Assembly: GCF_002224225.1 (NCBI RefSeq)
Contig: NZ_NJGG01000003.1
Location: 62,001 to 126,000, forward strand
From: Polynucleobacter cosmopolitanus
GTDB taxonomy: Bacteria; Pseudomonadota; Gammaproteobacteria; Burkholderiales; Burkholderiaceae
Length of the DNA: 64,000 nt
Direction of reading: 5' to 3'
Below, in pieces: positions 1-9,339 of the stretch. The stretch's first letter is position 1; every line of letters starts with the position of its first letter. The position numbers and the translations under genes were made by a program. The notes beneath the pieces are model-generated. The model was not told where the DNA came from. It ran no database searches and was given only the letters and a program-made list of their open reading frames with translations.

Positions 1-63
1 AGGATATATATTCTTTGCCCTAGTCAAATTAATCCTTGCAATCTCGTTCACAAATACATAAAC

Positions 64-111
64 TCTTATATAAGACATAAGACACATAAATTGATAGCCA
101 TATGTCTTATG
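64..111. promoter_or_regulatory. Palindromic operator region upstream of aceA
   Basis: A perfect 12-bp palindrome TCTTATATAAGA lies at 64-75. It is followed by CATAAGACA (76-84), which is matched by its inverted copy TGTCTTATG (103-111). The shared unit is ATAAGAC, present in both orientations ahead of the isocitrate lyase gene. Such clustered symmetric elements are typical of transcription-factor binding; the regulator is not identifiable from this window. The symmetry is seen directly and the operator role is inferred. Confidence 0.5.
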
Positions 112-145
112 GGCACACATTTTTGTTATTTAACGGGAGAGAAGC

Positions 146-1444
146 ATGTCAACACGTCAACAAGAAATCGATGCATTGCAAAAAGATTGGGATACAAACC
201 CACGTTGGAAAGGTATCAAGCGCGGTTACACAGCAGCTGATGTAGTTCGTCTACGCGGTTCATTTCAAATCGAGCACACATTGGCTCGTCGTGGTGCTGA
301 AAAACTATGGAGCTTGGTTAATAACGAGCCATACGTTAACTGTTTAGGTGCTTTGACTGGTGGTCAAGCGATGCAACAGGTTAAAGCGGGCGTGAAGGCC
401 ATTTATTTGTCAGGCTGGCAAGTTGCTGCTGATAACAACACCTACTCATCTATGTACCCTGATCAATCTTTGTACCCAGTTGATTCAGTACCTAAAGTTG
501 TTGAGCGTATCAATAACACTTTCCGCCGTGCTGATGAAATTCAGTATTCAAAAGGTATTGAAAAAGGTGACAAGGGTCACATTGATTGTTTCGCGCCAAT
601 CGTGGCTGATGCTGAAGCAGGTTTCGGTGGTGTATTGAATGCCTTTGAATTAATGAAAGCCATGATCAAGGCTGGTGCTGCTGGTGTTCACTGGGAAGAC
701 CAATTAGCTTCAGTGAAGAAGTGTGGCCACATGGGCGGTAAAGTGTTGGTTCCAACACAAGAAGCTTGTCAAAAGTTGATCGCTGCTCGTATGGCTGCGG
801 ACGTTTGTGGCGTACCAACATTGGTGATCGCTCGAACAGATGCTGAAGCTGCTGACTTGTTGACATCAGACTACGATGAAAACGATAAGCCATTCTTGAC
901 TGGTGAGCGCACTGCAGAAGGTTTCTATAAAACTAAGAAGGGTATCGATCAAGCGATTTCACGTGCGATTGCTTATGCTGAATACGCTGACTTGGTATGG
1001 TGTGAGACTGGTACACCTGATCTTGAATTTGCTCGCAAGTTTGCTGAAGCAGTTCATGCTATGCACCCAGGCAAGATGTTGGCATACAACTGCTCACCAT
1101 CATTTAACTGGAAGAAAAACTTGGACGACGCAACCATTGCTAAGTTCCAACGTGAGCTTGGTGCGATGGGTTACAAATATCAATTCATCACATTGGCTGG
1201 TATTCACTCTATGTGGTACAACATGTTCGACTTGGCTCAAGACTATGTTGCACGCGGTATGTCTGCTTATGTTGAGAAAGTTCAAGAGCCTGAGTTCGCA
1301 GCTCGTGATCGTGGTTACACATTCGTATCACACCAACAAGAAGTTGGTACTGGTTACTTCGACGAAGTAACAACAGTGATTCAAGGTGGCGCATCATCTG
1401 TAACAGCCTTAACTGGTTCTACAGAAGAAGAGCAGTTCCACTAA
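146..1444 (+). CDS. aceA: Isocitrate lyase
   Basis: Cleaves isocitrate to glyoxylate and succinate, the first step of the glyoxylate shunt, needed for growth on acetate or fatty acids; cytosolic. The 432-residue protein has the usual bacterial length. It carries the family signature [11 protein letters not shown] with the catalytic cysteine at residue 193, and metal-site stretches such as DAEAGFGG. The start follows an excellent Shine-Dalgarno (GGGAGAGAAGC) ending just before the ATG. It stands alone, ends in a strong terminator, and is preceded by a palindromic operator-like region, so it is probably regulated as a single unit. Codon use looks strongly optimised compared with its neighbours, suggesting high expression. 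Confidence 0.97.
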   Translation: MSTRQQEIDALQKDWDTNPRWKGIKRGYTAADVVRLRGSFQIEHTLARRGAEKLWSLVNNEPYVNCLGALTGGQAMQQVKAGVKAIYLSGWQVAADNNTYSSMYPDQSLYPVDSVPKVVERINNTFRRADEIQYSKGIEKGDKGHIDCFAPIVADAEAGFGGVLNAFELMKAMIKAGAAGVHWEDQLASVKKCGHMGGKVLVPTQEACQKLIAARMAADVCGVPTLVIARTDAEAADLLTSDYDENDKPFLTGERTAEGFYKTKKGIDQAISRAIAYAEYADLVWCETGTPDLEFARKFAEAVHAMHPGKMLAYNCSPSFNWKKNLDDATIAKFQRELGAMGYKYQFITLAGIHSMWYNMFDLAQDYVARGMSAYVEKVQEPEFAARDRGYTFVSHQQEVGTGYFDEVTTVIQGGASSVTALTGSTEEEQFH

Positions 1445-1482
1445 GCAAGTCATTGATTTGGGCGTATCCCGCCTGAGTTGAT

Positions 1483-1509
1483 AGCCCGGCCAAAAGCCGG
1501 GCTTTTTTA
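1483..1509 (+). terminator. Rho-independent terminator of aceA
   Basis: Stem AGCCCGGC (1483-1490), loop CAAAA, stem GCCGGGCT (1496-1503), followed by a T run to 1508. A textbook intrinsic terminator about 40 bp after the aceA stop. It lies between aceA and the convergent glutathione-transferase gene, so it may also work for that gene. Confidence 0.9.
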
Positions 1510-1522
1510 TTTCTTAAATTTT

Positions 1523-2182
1523 TTATGATTTATTGGGATAGTCTATTTGAGCTTCCCAAGATGCTTGAATGAATGCTGGTAACTTCATGCATTCATCGAA
1601 TACTTGTTGAATCTTTGTGAATTTACTTAGATCGCAATTGCTTGCTTTGGCGTTCATGATCTGCGGAATCAAGCACACATCAGCCATGCTGACTTCATCG
1701 CCAAGGCAGAACTTTCCTTGGCGTGCTTGTGTTGATAATGTTTTTTCTACGCCAGCAAGTCCAAGTTCAAGCCAGTGTTTGGCCCATGAGCTTTTCTGAT
1801 CGTCACTGAGCTTTAATTTTTTGTGTAGATATTTCATTACCCGCAAATTATTCAAAGGATGAATGTCACAAGCGATGTCCATGCTCAAGGCTCTGACCCA
1901 GGCTCGCTCCTCAATATTCTTTGGTAACAAGGCGGGTGTTGGATGAGCTTCCTCTAAGAACTCAATGATGGCTAGTGATTGGCGCAGAACATGAGAGCCA
2001 TGCTCTAAAACAGGGACCAGATCCTGAGGGTTTTTGGCTGAGTAGCTTGGCAGGTGCTGTTCACCGCCTTGCTTTAAAAGATCAACAGGAATGACCTCAT
2101 GTGTGAGGTTTTTGAGATTGAGTGCAATTCTGACTCTAAAAGCCGCTGAGCTTCGCCAATAGCTGAATAATTTGATGTCCAT
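1523..2182 (-). CDS. maiA: Zeta-class glutathione transferase / maleylacetoacetate isomerase
   Basis: The 219-residue protein has an N-terminal thioredoxin-fold GST domain and a C-terminal helical domain. The zeta-class signature SSAAFRVRIALN sits near residues 11-22, with its paired serines. Zeta GSTs isomerise maleylacetoacetate (tyrosine catabolism) or maleylpyruvate (gentisate pathway) using glutathione. No other tyrosine- or gentisate-degradation gene lies beside it, so the physiological substrate cannot be set from context. Convergent with aceA and divergent from the HIT-family gene. The family assignment is firm; the exact isomerase role is inferred. Confidence 0.85.
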   Translation of the reverse strand: MDIKLFSYWRSSAAFRVRIALNLKNLTHEVIPVDLLKQGGEQHLPSYSAKNPQDLVPVLEHGSHVLRQSLAIIEFLEEAHPTPALLPKNIEERAWVRALSMDIACDIHPLNNLRVMKYLHKKLKLSDDQKSSWAKHWLELGLAGVEKTLSTQARQGKFCLGDEVSMADVCLIPQIMNAKASNCDLSKFTKIQQVFDECMKLPAFIQASWEAQIDYPNKS

Positions 2183-2264
2183 GAGTCATTCATTATTTAA
2201 GTTTTACCCAGTTTATATCTAGAAAAGGTTTTCGTCTTTTTCTGAATTAAGCGAAAATACCACC

Positions 2265-2693
2265 ATGAATACAAATTGTCCTTTGTGCACCTCGGATGGT
2301 GGTGAGTTGATTTGGAAAAATCACGAGTTACGCGTCATTTTGGCCAATGAGCCAGAGTTACCTGGCTTTTGTCGAGTGATTTGGAATGAACACGTGGCTG
2401 AGATGAGTGATTTGAGTCTGGATCAGCGTGGTCGTTTATTACACATCGTGTTCTTGATTGAAAAAATCATGCGAGAAGTCATGCAACCTGACAAAGTGAA
2501 CCTCGCCGCTTTAGGCAATATGGTGCCTCATCTTCATTGGCACATCATCCCTAGATTCAAAGAGGATGTGTTCTTTCCAGGATCTGCTTGGTCCGAGAAA
2601 CAAAGAGAAAGCAATGCCGCTCATCTTCAAAAGCAGTCAGTCAAAGTCCCCGTGATGGTCAAGCGCATACAAGATGTCTTGGGTCACGTTTAA
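2265..2693 (+). CDS. HIT family protein
   Basis: A 142-residue histidine-triad protein. The triad appears as HLHWHIIPRF near residues 89-98, a HxHxH motif of nucleotide hydrolases or transferases acting on AMP-type phosphoramidates and dinucleoside polyphosphates. The N-terminus has a CPLC pair, common in this proteobacterial subgroup. The true substrate is unknown. It lies 23 bp ahead of nth on the same strand and is probably cotranscribed with nth and the DUF1841 gene. Confidence 0.88.
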   Translation: MNTNCPLCTSDGGELIWKNHELRVILANEPELPGFCRVIWNEHVAEMSDLSLDQRGRLLHIVFLIEKIMREVMQPDKVNLAALGNMVPHLHWHIIPRFKEDVFFPGSAWSEKQRESNAAHLQKQSVKVPVMVKRIQDVLGHV

Positions 2694-2716
2694 AAAATTG
2701 TGAGTTACTGACTTAG

Positions 2717-3355
2717 ATGAATCCACAAAAACGATTGGCTTTTTTTGAGGCTCTGAAAAGCAATAATCCCAAGCCGACCACGGAACTTGAGTACACCACG
2801 CCTTTTGAATTGTTAGCGGCTGTTTTATTGTCAGCGCAAGCAACAGATGTCTCGGTCAATAAAGGGACCAGAGTTCTATTTCCAGTAGCCAATACTCCTG
2901 AAGCAATTCATGCGCTTGGTGTTGATGGCTTGATACCTTACATTCAGCACATTGGCTTATTTAAAACCAAAGCAAAACATTTGATAGAAACTTGTCGTCT
3001 GTTGATCGAGCGCCATGGTGGAGTAGTTCCTGAGGACAGAGACGCTCTAGAAGCATTGCCAGGGGTTGGTAGAAAAACAGCGAACGTGATTTTGAACACA
3101 GCCTTTGGTCATCCAACCATGGCGGTTGATACACACATTTTCAGGGTATCAAATAGAACTGGATTGGCACCGGGTAAAGATGTTTTAGCCGTTGAGATGG
3201 CGCTGCTTAAGAGAGTCCCCAAGGATTATTTGATTGATGCTCATCATTGGTTGATTTTGCATGGTAGATATACCTGTAAGGCCAGAAGCCCCGATTGTGC
3301 AAAATGCATTGTTGAGCCATTATGCTCATTCAAAGAAAAGAATTTCTCCATATGA
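2717..3355 (+). CDS. nth: Endonuclease III (DNA glycosylase/AP lyase)
   Basis: Removes oxidised pyrimidines and nicks at abasic sites in base-excision repair. The 212 residues match the E. coli length. The helix-hairpin-helix LPGVGRKTANVIL (about residues 114-126) contains the catalytic lysine. VDTHIFRVSNR carries the catalytic aspartate. The C-terminus has the [4Fe-4S] pattern C-x6-C-x2-C-x5-C. The stop overlaps the next start in an ATGA, so the pair is translationally coupled. As in E. coli, where nth ends the rsx operon, an rsxB homologue is close by, but here it is convergent. Confidence 0.97.
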   Translation: MNPQKRLAFFEALKSNNPKPTTELEYTTPFELLAAVLLSAQATDVSVNKGTRVLFPVANTPEAIHALGVDGLIPYIQHIGLFKTKAKHLIETCRLLIERHGGVVPEDRDALEALPGVGRKTANVILNTAFGHPTMAVDTHIFRVSNRTGLAPGKDVLAVEMALLKRVPKDYLIDAHHWLILHGRYTCKARSPDCAKCIVEPLCSFKEKNFSI

Positions 3356-3783
3356 GTTTGTTTAATCCCAGCAAAGAGGAAGTCAGGCAATTTTTTTGTG
3401 AGGCCTGGGCCAAGCAAGAGCGCTCTGGCATCCTCACTCCCATGGAATCAATCGCGGCTAGATGGATGGTGGAGCATCCTGAGTATCACGGCATCTTAAG
3501 TGATCTTGAATCTGCCAAAGAGGCTGAGTACACCCCTGAAAAAGGACAAACCAATCCTTTCTTGCATCTATCCATGCACATGTCCATCACTGAGCAGGTG
3601 CAAATTGATCAACCACCTGGTATTCGTGAAGCCAGTAAGCAATTGTCGATCAAGTTAGATTCTGAGCATGAGGCTCAGCACAAAATCATGGAATGTTTGG
3701 GGCAAGTTCTTTGGAATGCGCAAAGAGATGGAACTCCGCCAGATATGGTGGCTTATGTTGAAGCCATTAAAAAATTAGTTTAG
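3352..3783 (+). CDS. DUF1841 family protein
   Basis: A 143-residue protein beginning MSLFNPSKEEVRQFFCEAW. I place the start at the ATG that overlaps the nth stop (ATGA) because the family begins with this sequence; an in-frame start 30 bp upstream would lie inside nth. It is helical and acidic, has no signal peptide or membrane segment, and includes a conserved LTPMESIAARWM stretch. The family is widespread in beta- and gammaproteobacteria and of unknown function. Coupling to nth is the only functional hint. Confidence 0.85.
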   Translation: MSLFNPSKEEVRQFFCEAWAKQERSGILTPMESIAARWMVEHPEYHGILSDLESAKEAEYTPEKGQTNPFLHLSMHMSITEQVQIDQPPGIREASKQLSIKLDSEHEAQHKIMECLGQVLWNAQRDGTPPDMVAYVEAIKKLV

Positions 3784-3809
3784 TGTTGCCTGTCTAGTAA
3801 GCCAGGTAT

Positions 3810-4496
3810 TTAGCTAGATGACTGAAGCTTCTCTTGAGCTCTGGCCATGGCGGCTGCAATGATGGCGCGCTTGCGTTCAATCTCTGATTTCTCATCTTCG
3901 GTTTTGGCACTTTCAAGATCAAGAGCCTTGGCTTTATTTTTAGCCTTGAGAGCCAGACGGCGTACATTGTCTAATTCTTCGCGCTCCAATCTCTTTTCAC
4001 GAGATTCGTATCGATTTCTGGCTAGATCAGCCAATTGTTGACTCCAGGCATCCCAGCCAGTTGCTTTTCCAGTGACAGGAACCATGGTGATGCAATCAAC
4101 TGGGCAGGGTGGAATGCACAGATCACATCCTGTACACCATTCATCAATCACCACATGCATTTGCTTTGATGCTCCGACGATCGCATCAACTGGGCAGGCC
4201 TGAATGCAAAGCGTACAACCAATGCATGCCTTTGATTCAATTAGAGCGACTGATCGAGGGCGTTCTTCGCCATTCAGAGGGTTGAGTTCTAAAACTTCTT
4301 TGTTGAGTATTTTTGCTAAACGGGTAATGCCTTCTTGTCCGCCAGGAGGGCACTGGTTATGAGAAGCTTCACCAGTTGCCATGGCTTTTGCATAAGCCCT
4401 GCAGTCAGGGTAGCCACATTTGGTGCATTGAGTTTGAGGAAGTGCGGCTAATAGACGATCCGATAGGTCATCAAGACCGTCTATGGCTTTATGCAT
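3810..4496 (-). CDS. rsxB: RnfB/RsxB-like iron-sulfur protein
   Basis: A 228-residue ferredoxin-like protein. It has an RnfB-type [4Fe-4S] domain near residues 24-50 (CTKCGYPDC plus a later cysteine) and two ferredoxin motifs, CIGCTLCIQACP and CTGCDLCIPPCP. The last roughly 70 residues are a charged K/R/E-rich helix, probably a coiled coil. True RnfB begins with a membrane anchor; this protein starts directly with a soluble segment and no other Rnf/Rsx subunit is present. It is therefore probably a soluble electron carrier rather than part of a membrane Rnf pump. Its start overlaps the phaZ stop by 8 bp. Confidence 0.85.
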   Translation of the reverse strand: MHKAIDGLDDLSDRLLAALPQTQCTKCGYPDCRAYAKAMATGEASHNQCPPGGQEGITRLAKILNKEVLELNPLNGEERPRSVALIESKACIGCTLCIQACPVDAIVGASKQMHVVIDEWCTGCDLCIPPCPVDCITMVPVTGKATGWDAWSQQLADLARNRYESREKRLEREELDNVRRLALKAKNKAKALDLESAKTEDEKSEIERKRAIIAAAMARAQEKLQSSS

Positions 4497-5820
4497 TCTT
4501 TGAGGCTGATTTTTTGGTGGCTACTTTTTTAACAGCAGGTTTTTTGACTGCTCTTTGTACAACAGCTTTACTTCCCTTGATCGCATGTTTGCGAATGAAT
4601 TGCCCAACTTCTGGGTAGACCATTTCGCGCCAACGACGACCAGAGAAAATACCGTAGTGACCAGCACCTTTGACTTCGTAGTGCTGTTTTTTACTATCAG
4701 GAATATTTTTACATAAGCCGTGAGCAGCTTTTGTTTGACCACTACCAGAAATATCATCCAACTCACCTTCAATGGTCAAAAGGGCTGTACCTTTGATGTC
4801 TTGTGGCTTGACTAACTTACCACCGACAACCCATTTACCAGTTGGTAAAGCGTGGTCTTGGAAAACAGTTTTGATCGTTTCTAAATAGTAGGCTGCATCC
4901 ATGTCCAACACAGCGTTGTATTCATCATAGAACTCAATATGAGCTTGAGCATCTTGTTTATCGCCCTTGACCAAGTCTTGGAAATAATCCCAATGAGATT
5001 GAACGTGACGATCAGGGTTCATGGCAACAAAGCCGGTGTGCTGAAGGAAGCCTGGGTAAACACGACGTCCTGCGCCAGGATGTGGAGGAGGGACAGTGAA
5101 GACCACATTGTTTTCAAACCATTCGTATGATTTGTTGGTGGCAGTTGAGTTCACCATGGTCGGGCTCTTACGAGCATCAATAGGGCCACCCATCATGGTC
5201 ATGGTTCTTGGGGTTACTTCACCATTAGAGGCCATCAATGAAATTGCACCTAATACAGGGACCGTCGGCTGACAAACAGACAGAACGTTCAAATCTTTTG
5301 CACCGATGGCGCGAATAAAGTCTTGGATGTAATGAACATAGTCATCCAAAGAGAAAGTACCGTCTTCAAGAGGAACCAATCGGGCATCAACCCAATCGGT
5401 GATGTAGACCTTGTGATCTTGTAGCAATGTGCGAACTGTGTCGCGCAACAGGGTGGAGTGGTGACCTGATAAAGGAGCCACGATCAAGATCGCTGGATCT
5501 TCTTTGAGTTTTTTGATGACATTGACGTCATCAGAAAAGCGCTTAAAACGAACTAATTTGCAAAATGGCTTATCAACAACGGTGAATTCGTTGATGGCAA
5601 CATTCTTACCGTGAGCCATCACCGTTTTAATTTTGAACTCTGGCTTCTCATATTCTTTACCTAAGCGGTATAGAAGCTCATAACCAGCAGCAATTCTGGT
5701 GGCTGAGGGAAGGAGTGAAAGTGGGTTGCTGGGATTTACAAAGGTCTTTGCTGTTGCCTGAGCCCATGCTGTCAAAGGTTGAAGCAAGGCTTTTTGGAAT
5801 TCTTGATATTGATACAGCAT
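4489..5820 (-). CDS. phaZ: Intracellular polyhydroxyalkanoate depolymerase
   Basis: Mobilises stored PHB granules. The 443-residue alpha/beta-hydrolase has the cysteine lipase-like box SVCQPTVP, with the predicted nucleophile Cys183, the same position as in the characterised Ralstonia (Cupriavidus) enzyme. The C-terminal AGHYGIFSGRRWR supplies the histidine. After the fold ends, the last roughly 30 residues are a Lys/Ala/Val-rich tail (VKKPAVKKVATKKSASK) resembling histone-H1-like or PhaM-type tails. There is no signal peptide, which fits an intracellular enzyme. It is followed by the overlapping rsxB. No PHA synthase is in this window. Confidence 0.93.
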   Translation of the reverse strand: MLYQYQEFQKALLQPLTAWAQATAKTFVNPSNPLSLLPSATRIAAGYELLYRLGKEYEKPEFKIKTVMAHGKNVAINEFTVVDKPFCKLVRFKRFSDDVNVIKKLKEDPAILIVAPLSGHHSTLLRDTVRTLLQDHKVYITDWVDARLVPLEDGTFSLDDYVHYIQDFIRAIGAKDLNVLSVCQPTVPVLGAISLMASNGEVTPRTMTMMGGPIDARKSPTMVNSTATNKSYEWFENNVVFTVPPPHPGAGRRVYPGFLQHTGFVAMNPDRHVQSHWDYFQDLVKGDKQDAQAHIEFYDEYNAVLDMDAAYYLETIKTVFQDHALPTGKWVVGGKLVKPQDIKGTALLTIEGELDDISGSGQTKAAHGLCKNIPDSKKQHYEVKGAGHYGIFSGRRWREMVYPEVGQFIRKHAIKGSKAVVQRAVKKPAVKKVATKKSASKNA

Positions 5821-5933
5821 TAGTTAATCTCCCGAAATCTAAAAATGTCCAAAACGGAGTTAAGGACTAATGTGCCTTTAGACACTTTTTACATTAACTA
5901 GATTATCCCTAAAAATATCGATTTGTGCAATGC

Positions 5934-5964
5934 AACATTTTGGTGCTGTGAGCACCAAAATGTT
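5934..5964 (-). terminator. Perfect 14-bp hairpin downstream of the aminotransferase gene
   Basis: AACATTTTGGTGCT (5934-5947), loop GTG, AGCACCAAAATGTT (5951-5964): a perfect 14-bp inverted repeat 25 bp past the minus-strand aminotransferase stop. There is no clear U run after it, so it may be a terminator or an mRNA-stabilising 3' hairpin. Confidence 0.6.
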
Positions 5965-5988
5965 GTCTAAGACATTGATTTTAAAAGC

Positions 5989-7185
5989 TTATAAAACTGA
6001 GGCGATTGCTTTGGCTACACCATCAATATTCTTGCTATTGAGGGCCGCAACGCAGATACGACCCGTAGAAACAGCATAAATGCCATATTCCTCACGAAGA
6101 CGATCCACCTGATCCGATGTCAGACCAGAGTAGGAGAACATGCCTCTTTGGGCATTCACGAAGCCAAAATCACGTTTCGCACCAGCTTGGGCCAATTTGG
6201 TGACCAAAGAATTGCGCATTAATTTGATGCGATCGCGCATTTCTGCTAATTCTTGCTCCCACATGGCGCGTAATTCTGGGGTGTTAAGGACGGTTGCAAC
6301 CACCGTACCACCATGAATAGCTGGGTTGGAGTAGTTAGTGCGAATCACACGCTTTAACTGTGACATCACGCGTGTGGATTCATCTTTGCTCTCAGTGACA
6401 ATGGATAGGGCGCCAACGCGCTCCCCGTACAAAGAGAAAGATTTTGAGAATGAGCTAGAAACAAAGAAACATAGACCTGAGTCGGCAAATAGGCGAACTG
6501 CAGCACCGTCTTGATCAATATTGTCTGCAAAACCTTGATAAGCCATGTCCAAGAAAGGAATCAATTGTTTGGCTTTGCAAATTTGTACAACTTGCTTCCA
6601 TTGATCCATAGACATGTCAGCACCGGTTGGGTTGTGGCAGCAGGCGTGCAACAAAACCACTGACTTGGCTGGAAGAGCCTCTAGAGACTTGACCATGCCT
6701 GTAAAGTTCACGCCACGTGTCTCAGAGTCGTAATAGGTATAGCTTTGCACTGGGAAACCAGCATTTTCAAAGATACCGCGATGGTTTTCCCAGCTAGGGT
6801 CGCTAATAGCTACCACCGCATTAGGCTCTAAGCGCTTGATAAAGTCAGCACCAATCTTTAGGGCACCTGTACCGCCAACTGCTTGGGCTGTCACAACACG
6901 GCCAGAAGTCAAAATCGCAGAATCTTTACCAAATAAAAGGTTTTGTACCCCTTGGTTGTAGGCCGCAATACCTTCAATGGCCAGATAGCCGCGGGCAGCA
7001 GATTTTTCCATCATGATCTTTTCTGCAGCTTGTACAGCACGCAATAATGGAATCTTTCCATCATCGGTGAAATACACGCCAACCCCAAGATTTACCTTGG
7101 TTGCGCGGCTGTCAGAGTTATAGGCTTCATTGAGGCCAAGAATGGGGTCACGGGGGGCAAGTTCGACGTTTGAAAAGAGGCTCAT
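5989..7185 (-). CDS. tyrB: Aromatic amino acid / aspartate aminotransferase
   Basis: PLP-dependent class I aminotransferase of 398 residues, matching E. coli TyrB/AspC length. Visible motifs are the HACCHNPTGADMS stretch, the DMAYQGFA segment, the PLP lysine in SSSFSKSFSLYGERVGAL and a C-terminal RICVAALNSKNI with substrate-binding arginine. I choose the start at MSLFSNVELAPRDPILGLNEAY. A longer in-frame extension reaching 7293 is unlike the family and would run into uvrB. TyrB and AspC cannot be separated with confidence from sequence alone. It is divergent from uvrB with only 10 bp between starts. Confidence 0.9.
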   Translation of the reverse strand: MSLFSNVELAPRDPILGLNEAYNSDSRATKVNLGVGVYFTDDGKIPLLRAVQAAEKIMMEKSAARGYLAIEGIAAYNQGVQNLLFGKDSAILTSGRVVTAQAVGGTGALKIGADFIKRLEPNAVVAISDPSWENHRGIFENAGFPVQSYTYYDSETRGVNFTGMVKSLEALPAKSVVLLHACCHNPTGADMSMDQWKQVVQICKAKQLIPFLDMAYQGFADNIDQDGAAVRLFADSGLCFFVSSSFSKSFSLYGERVGALSIVTESKDESTRVMSQLKRVIRTNYSNPAIHGGTVVATVLNTPELRAMWEQELAEMRDRIKLMRNSLVTKLAQAGAKRDFGFVNAQRGMFSYSGLTSDQVDRLREEYGIYAVSTGRICVAALNSKNIDGVAKAIASVL

Positions 7186-7195
7186 AGTATGAAAT

Positions 7196-9337
7196 ATGTC
7201 AGAAAGTTCAAGCAAGCCTAGAATGATAGCCGAGATGCCAAAAAAGACAGAAAAAAAATCAGAAATTGACGCTTTGAGCCCAGCTGAAAACATTATTCGT
7301 TTTCCGGGCTCTCCGTTCCTGCTACATCAGCCATTTCAACCCGCTGGAGATCAGCCTGAGGCCATTGCTCAGTTGGTGGAGGGGATTGAAGACGGCTTGA
7401 TTTATCAAACTCTTTTGGGCGTCACCGGTTCAGGGAAGACCTACACCATGGCCAATACGATCGCACGTTTAGGTCGTCCTGCCATTATTTTTGCTCCCAA
7501 TAAAACACTTGCAGCTCAGTTATATAGTGAGTTCAGAGAATTCTTTCCGCAAAATGCCGTTGAGTATTTTGTGAGTTACTACGACTATTACCAGCCGGAA
7601 GCGTATGTGCCAACCAGGGATCTTTTCATTGAAAAAGACTCTTCGATCAATGAGCACATTGAGCAAATGAGATTGTCAGCTACCAAGAGCCTTTTAGAAA
7701 GACGCGACACGATCATTGTTTCAACGGTTTCTGCAATCTACGGTATTGGTAATCCTGGCGATTACCATCAAATGGTTTTGACGGTTCGACAGGGCGACAA
7801 ATTAACTCAGCGCGACATCGTGACACGTTTGATTGCGATGCAGTACGAGCGCAATGACGTAGATTTTTCAAGGGGTACCTTCCGAGTTCGAGGCGATACC
7901 ATCGACGTGTTTCCGGCTGAACACAATGAGCTAGCTGTTCGCATTGATTTATTTGATGACACGGTGGATAGTCTTCAATTTTTTGATCCATTGACCGGCA
8001 GGATTCGTCAACGCATTCCACGTTTCACAATTTATCCAGGTTCGCACTATGTGACCCCTCGTGAAACTGTCTTGCGTGCGATTGAAACTATCAAAGCAGA
8101 ATTGCGTGAACGATTAGATTTCTACGTCAAAGAAGGTAAGTTGGTCGAAGCGCAGCGCTTAGAGCAACGCACACGCTTTGATCTTGAAATGTTGTCCGAG
8201 TTAGGTTTCTGTAAAGGCATTGAAAACTATTCAAGACATTTGTCGGGCGCCAAACCAGGCGAAGCGCCGCCGACATTGGTGGATTACTTACCGCCAGATG
8301 CGTTGATGTTCTTAGACGAAAGTCACGTTCTGATAGGTCAATTGAACGGTATGTACAACGGTGACAAAGCTCGTAAATCAACCTTGGTTGATTACGGCTT
8401 TCGCTTGCCATCAGCGATGGACAACCGGCCGCTGAAGTTTGAAGAATTTGAAAAGAAAATGAGGCAAGTTATTTTTGTCTCAGCCACTCCAGCCGCTTAC
8501 GAAGAACAGCATGCCGACAAAGTGGTCGAGCAGGTCGTAAGACCGACTGGCCTGGTGGATCCTTTGATTGATGTTAGACCGGCATCCACTCAAGTGGATG
8601 ATGTGCTCAGTGAGATACATGCCCGTATCAAAGTGGGTGAGCGTGTGTTGATCACGACTTTGACGAAGCGCATGTCAGAGCAGTTAACTGATTTCATGTC
8701 TGACAACGGTATCAAGGTCCGCTACTTGCACTCTGATATTGATACCGTTGAGCGTGTAGAAATATTAAGAGACTTGCGCTTGGGTGTTTTTGACGTATTG
8801 ATTGGTATCAATCTCTTGCGCGAGGGTTTGGATATTCCAGAAGTTTCTTTGGTGGCCATTTTGGATGCTGACAAAGAAGGTTTCTTGCGCTCAGAGAGAA
8901 GTTTGATTCAGACGATTGGTCGCGCTGCCAGAAACGTTAACGGTAAAGCCATTTTGTATGCTGACAAAATGACTGATTCAATGAAGAAGGCCATTGGCGA
9001 GACCGACCGTCGCAGAACCAAACAAACCGAGTTCAACAAACTTCACGACATTACTCCTAAGGGCGTTGTGAAACGCATTAAAGATATTATTGATGGTGTT
9101 TATGACGTTGATGAGAAACGCCAAGAGCTAAAATACGAACAAGAAAAAGCTCACTATGAAGATATGAGCGAAAAACAATTGGCCAAAGAGATTAAACAGC
9201 TGGAAAAGCTGATGGTTGATCATGCTAAAAATCTTGAGTTTGAGAAAGCAGCGCAAACAAGAGATCAACTTCTAAAATTAAAGGCGATGGTTTTTGGTGC
9301 TGAGTTACACGACACAATTCAATTAAATGGAAATTAG
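7196..9337 (+). CDS. uvrB: UvrABC system protein B
   Basis: Damage-verifying helicase-like subunit of nucleotide excision repair. The 713 residues contain Walker [11 protein letters not shown] (about residues 78-87), the beta-hairpin region [12 protein letters not shown], helicase motifs including DESHV and SATPA, motif [11 protein letters not shown], and the C-terminal UVR domain ([22 protein letters not shown]) that contacts UvrC. The core starts at about residue 42 ([16 protein letters not shown]), so the N-terminus is about 40 residues longer than needed. In-frame ATGs at 7223 and 7235 are possible true starts. No LexA box is evident in the short upstream gap. Confidence 0.97.
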   Translation: MSESSSKPRMIAEMPKKTEKKSEIDALSPAENIIRFPGSPFLLHQPFQPAGDQPEAIAQLVEGIEDGLIYQTLLGVTGSGKTYTMANTIARLGRPAIIFAPNKTLAAQLYSEFREFFPQNAVEYFVSYYDYYQPEAYVPTRDLFIEKDSSINEHIEQMRLSATKSLLERRDTIIVSTVSAIYGIGNPGDYHQMVLTVRQGDKLTQRDIVTRLIAMQYERNDVDFSRGTFRVRGDTIDVFPAEHNELAVRIDLFDDTVDSLQFFDPLTGRIRQRIPRFTIYPGSHYVTPRETVLRAIETIKAELRERLDFYVKEGKLVEAQRLEQRTRFDLEMLSELGFCKGIENYSRHLSGAKPGEAPPTLVDYLPPDALMFLDESHVLIGQLNGMYNGDKARKSTLVDYGFRLPSAMDNRPLKFEEFEKKMRQVIFVSATPAAYEEQHADKVVEQVVRPTGLVDPLIDVRPASTQVDDVLSEIHARIKVGERVLITTLTKRMSEQLTDFMSDNGIKVRYLHSDIDTVERVEILRDLRLGVFDVLIGINLLREGLDIPEVSLVAILDADKEGFLRSERSLIQTIGRAARNVNGKAILYADKMTDSMKKAIGETDRRRTKQTEFNKLHDITPKGVVKRIKDIIDGVYDVDEKRQELKYEQEKAHYEDMSEKQLAKEIKQLEKLMVDHAKNLEFEKAAQTRDQLLKLKAMVFGAELHDTIQLNGN

Positions 9338-9339
9338 GC

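Noticed and set aside
5989..7293. A 36-residue N-terminal extension of the aminotransferase
   Set aside because: The extension would overlap uvrB by almost 100 bp and is unlike the family N-terminus, which starts at MSLFSNVEL.
7713..8411. Open frames of about 100 residues on the minus strand inside uvrB
   Set aside because: They lie fully within uvrB, have no ribosome site and no recognisable domain; they follow from codon bias of uvrB.
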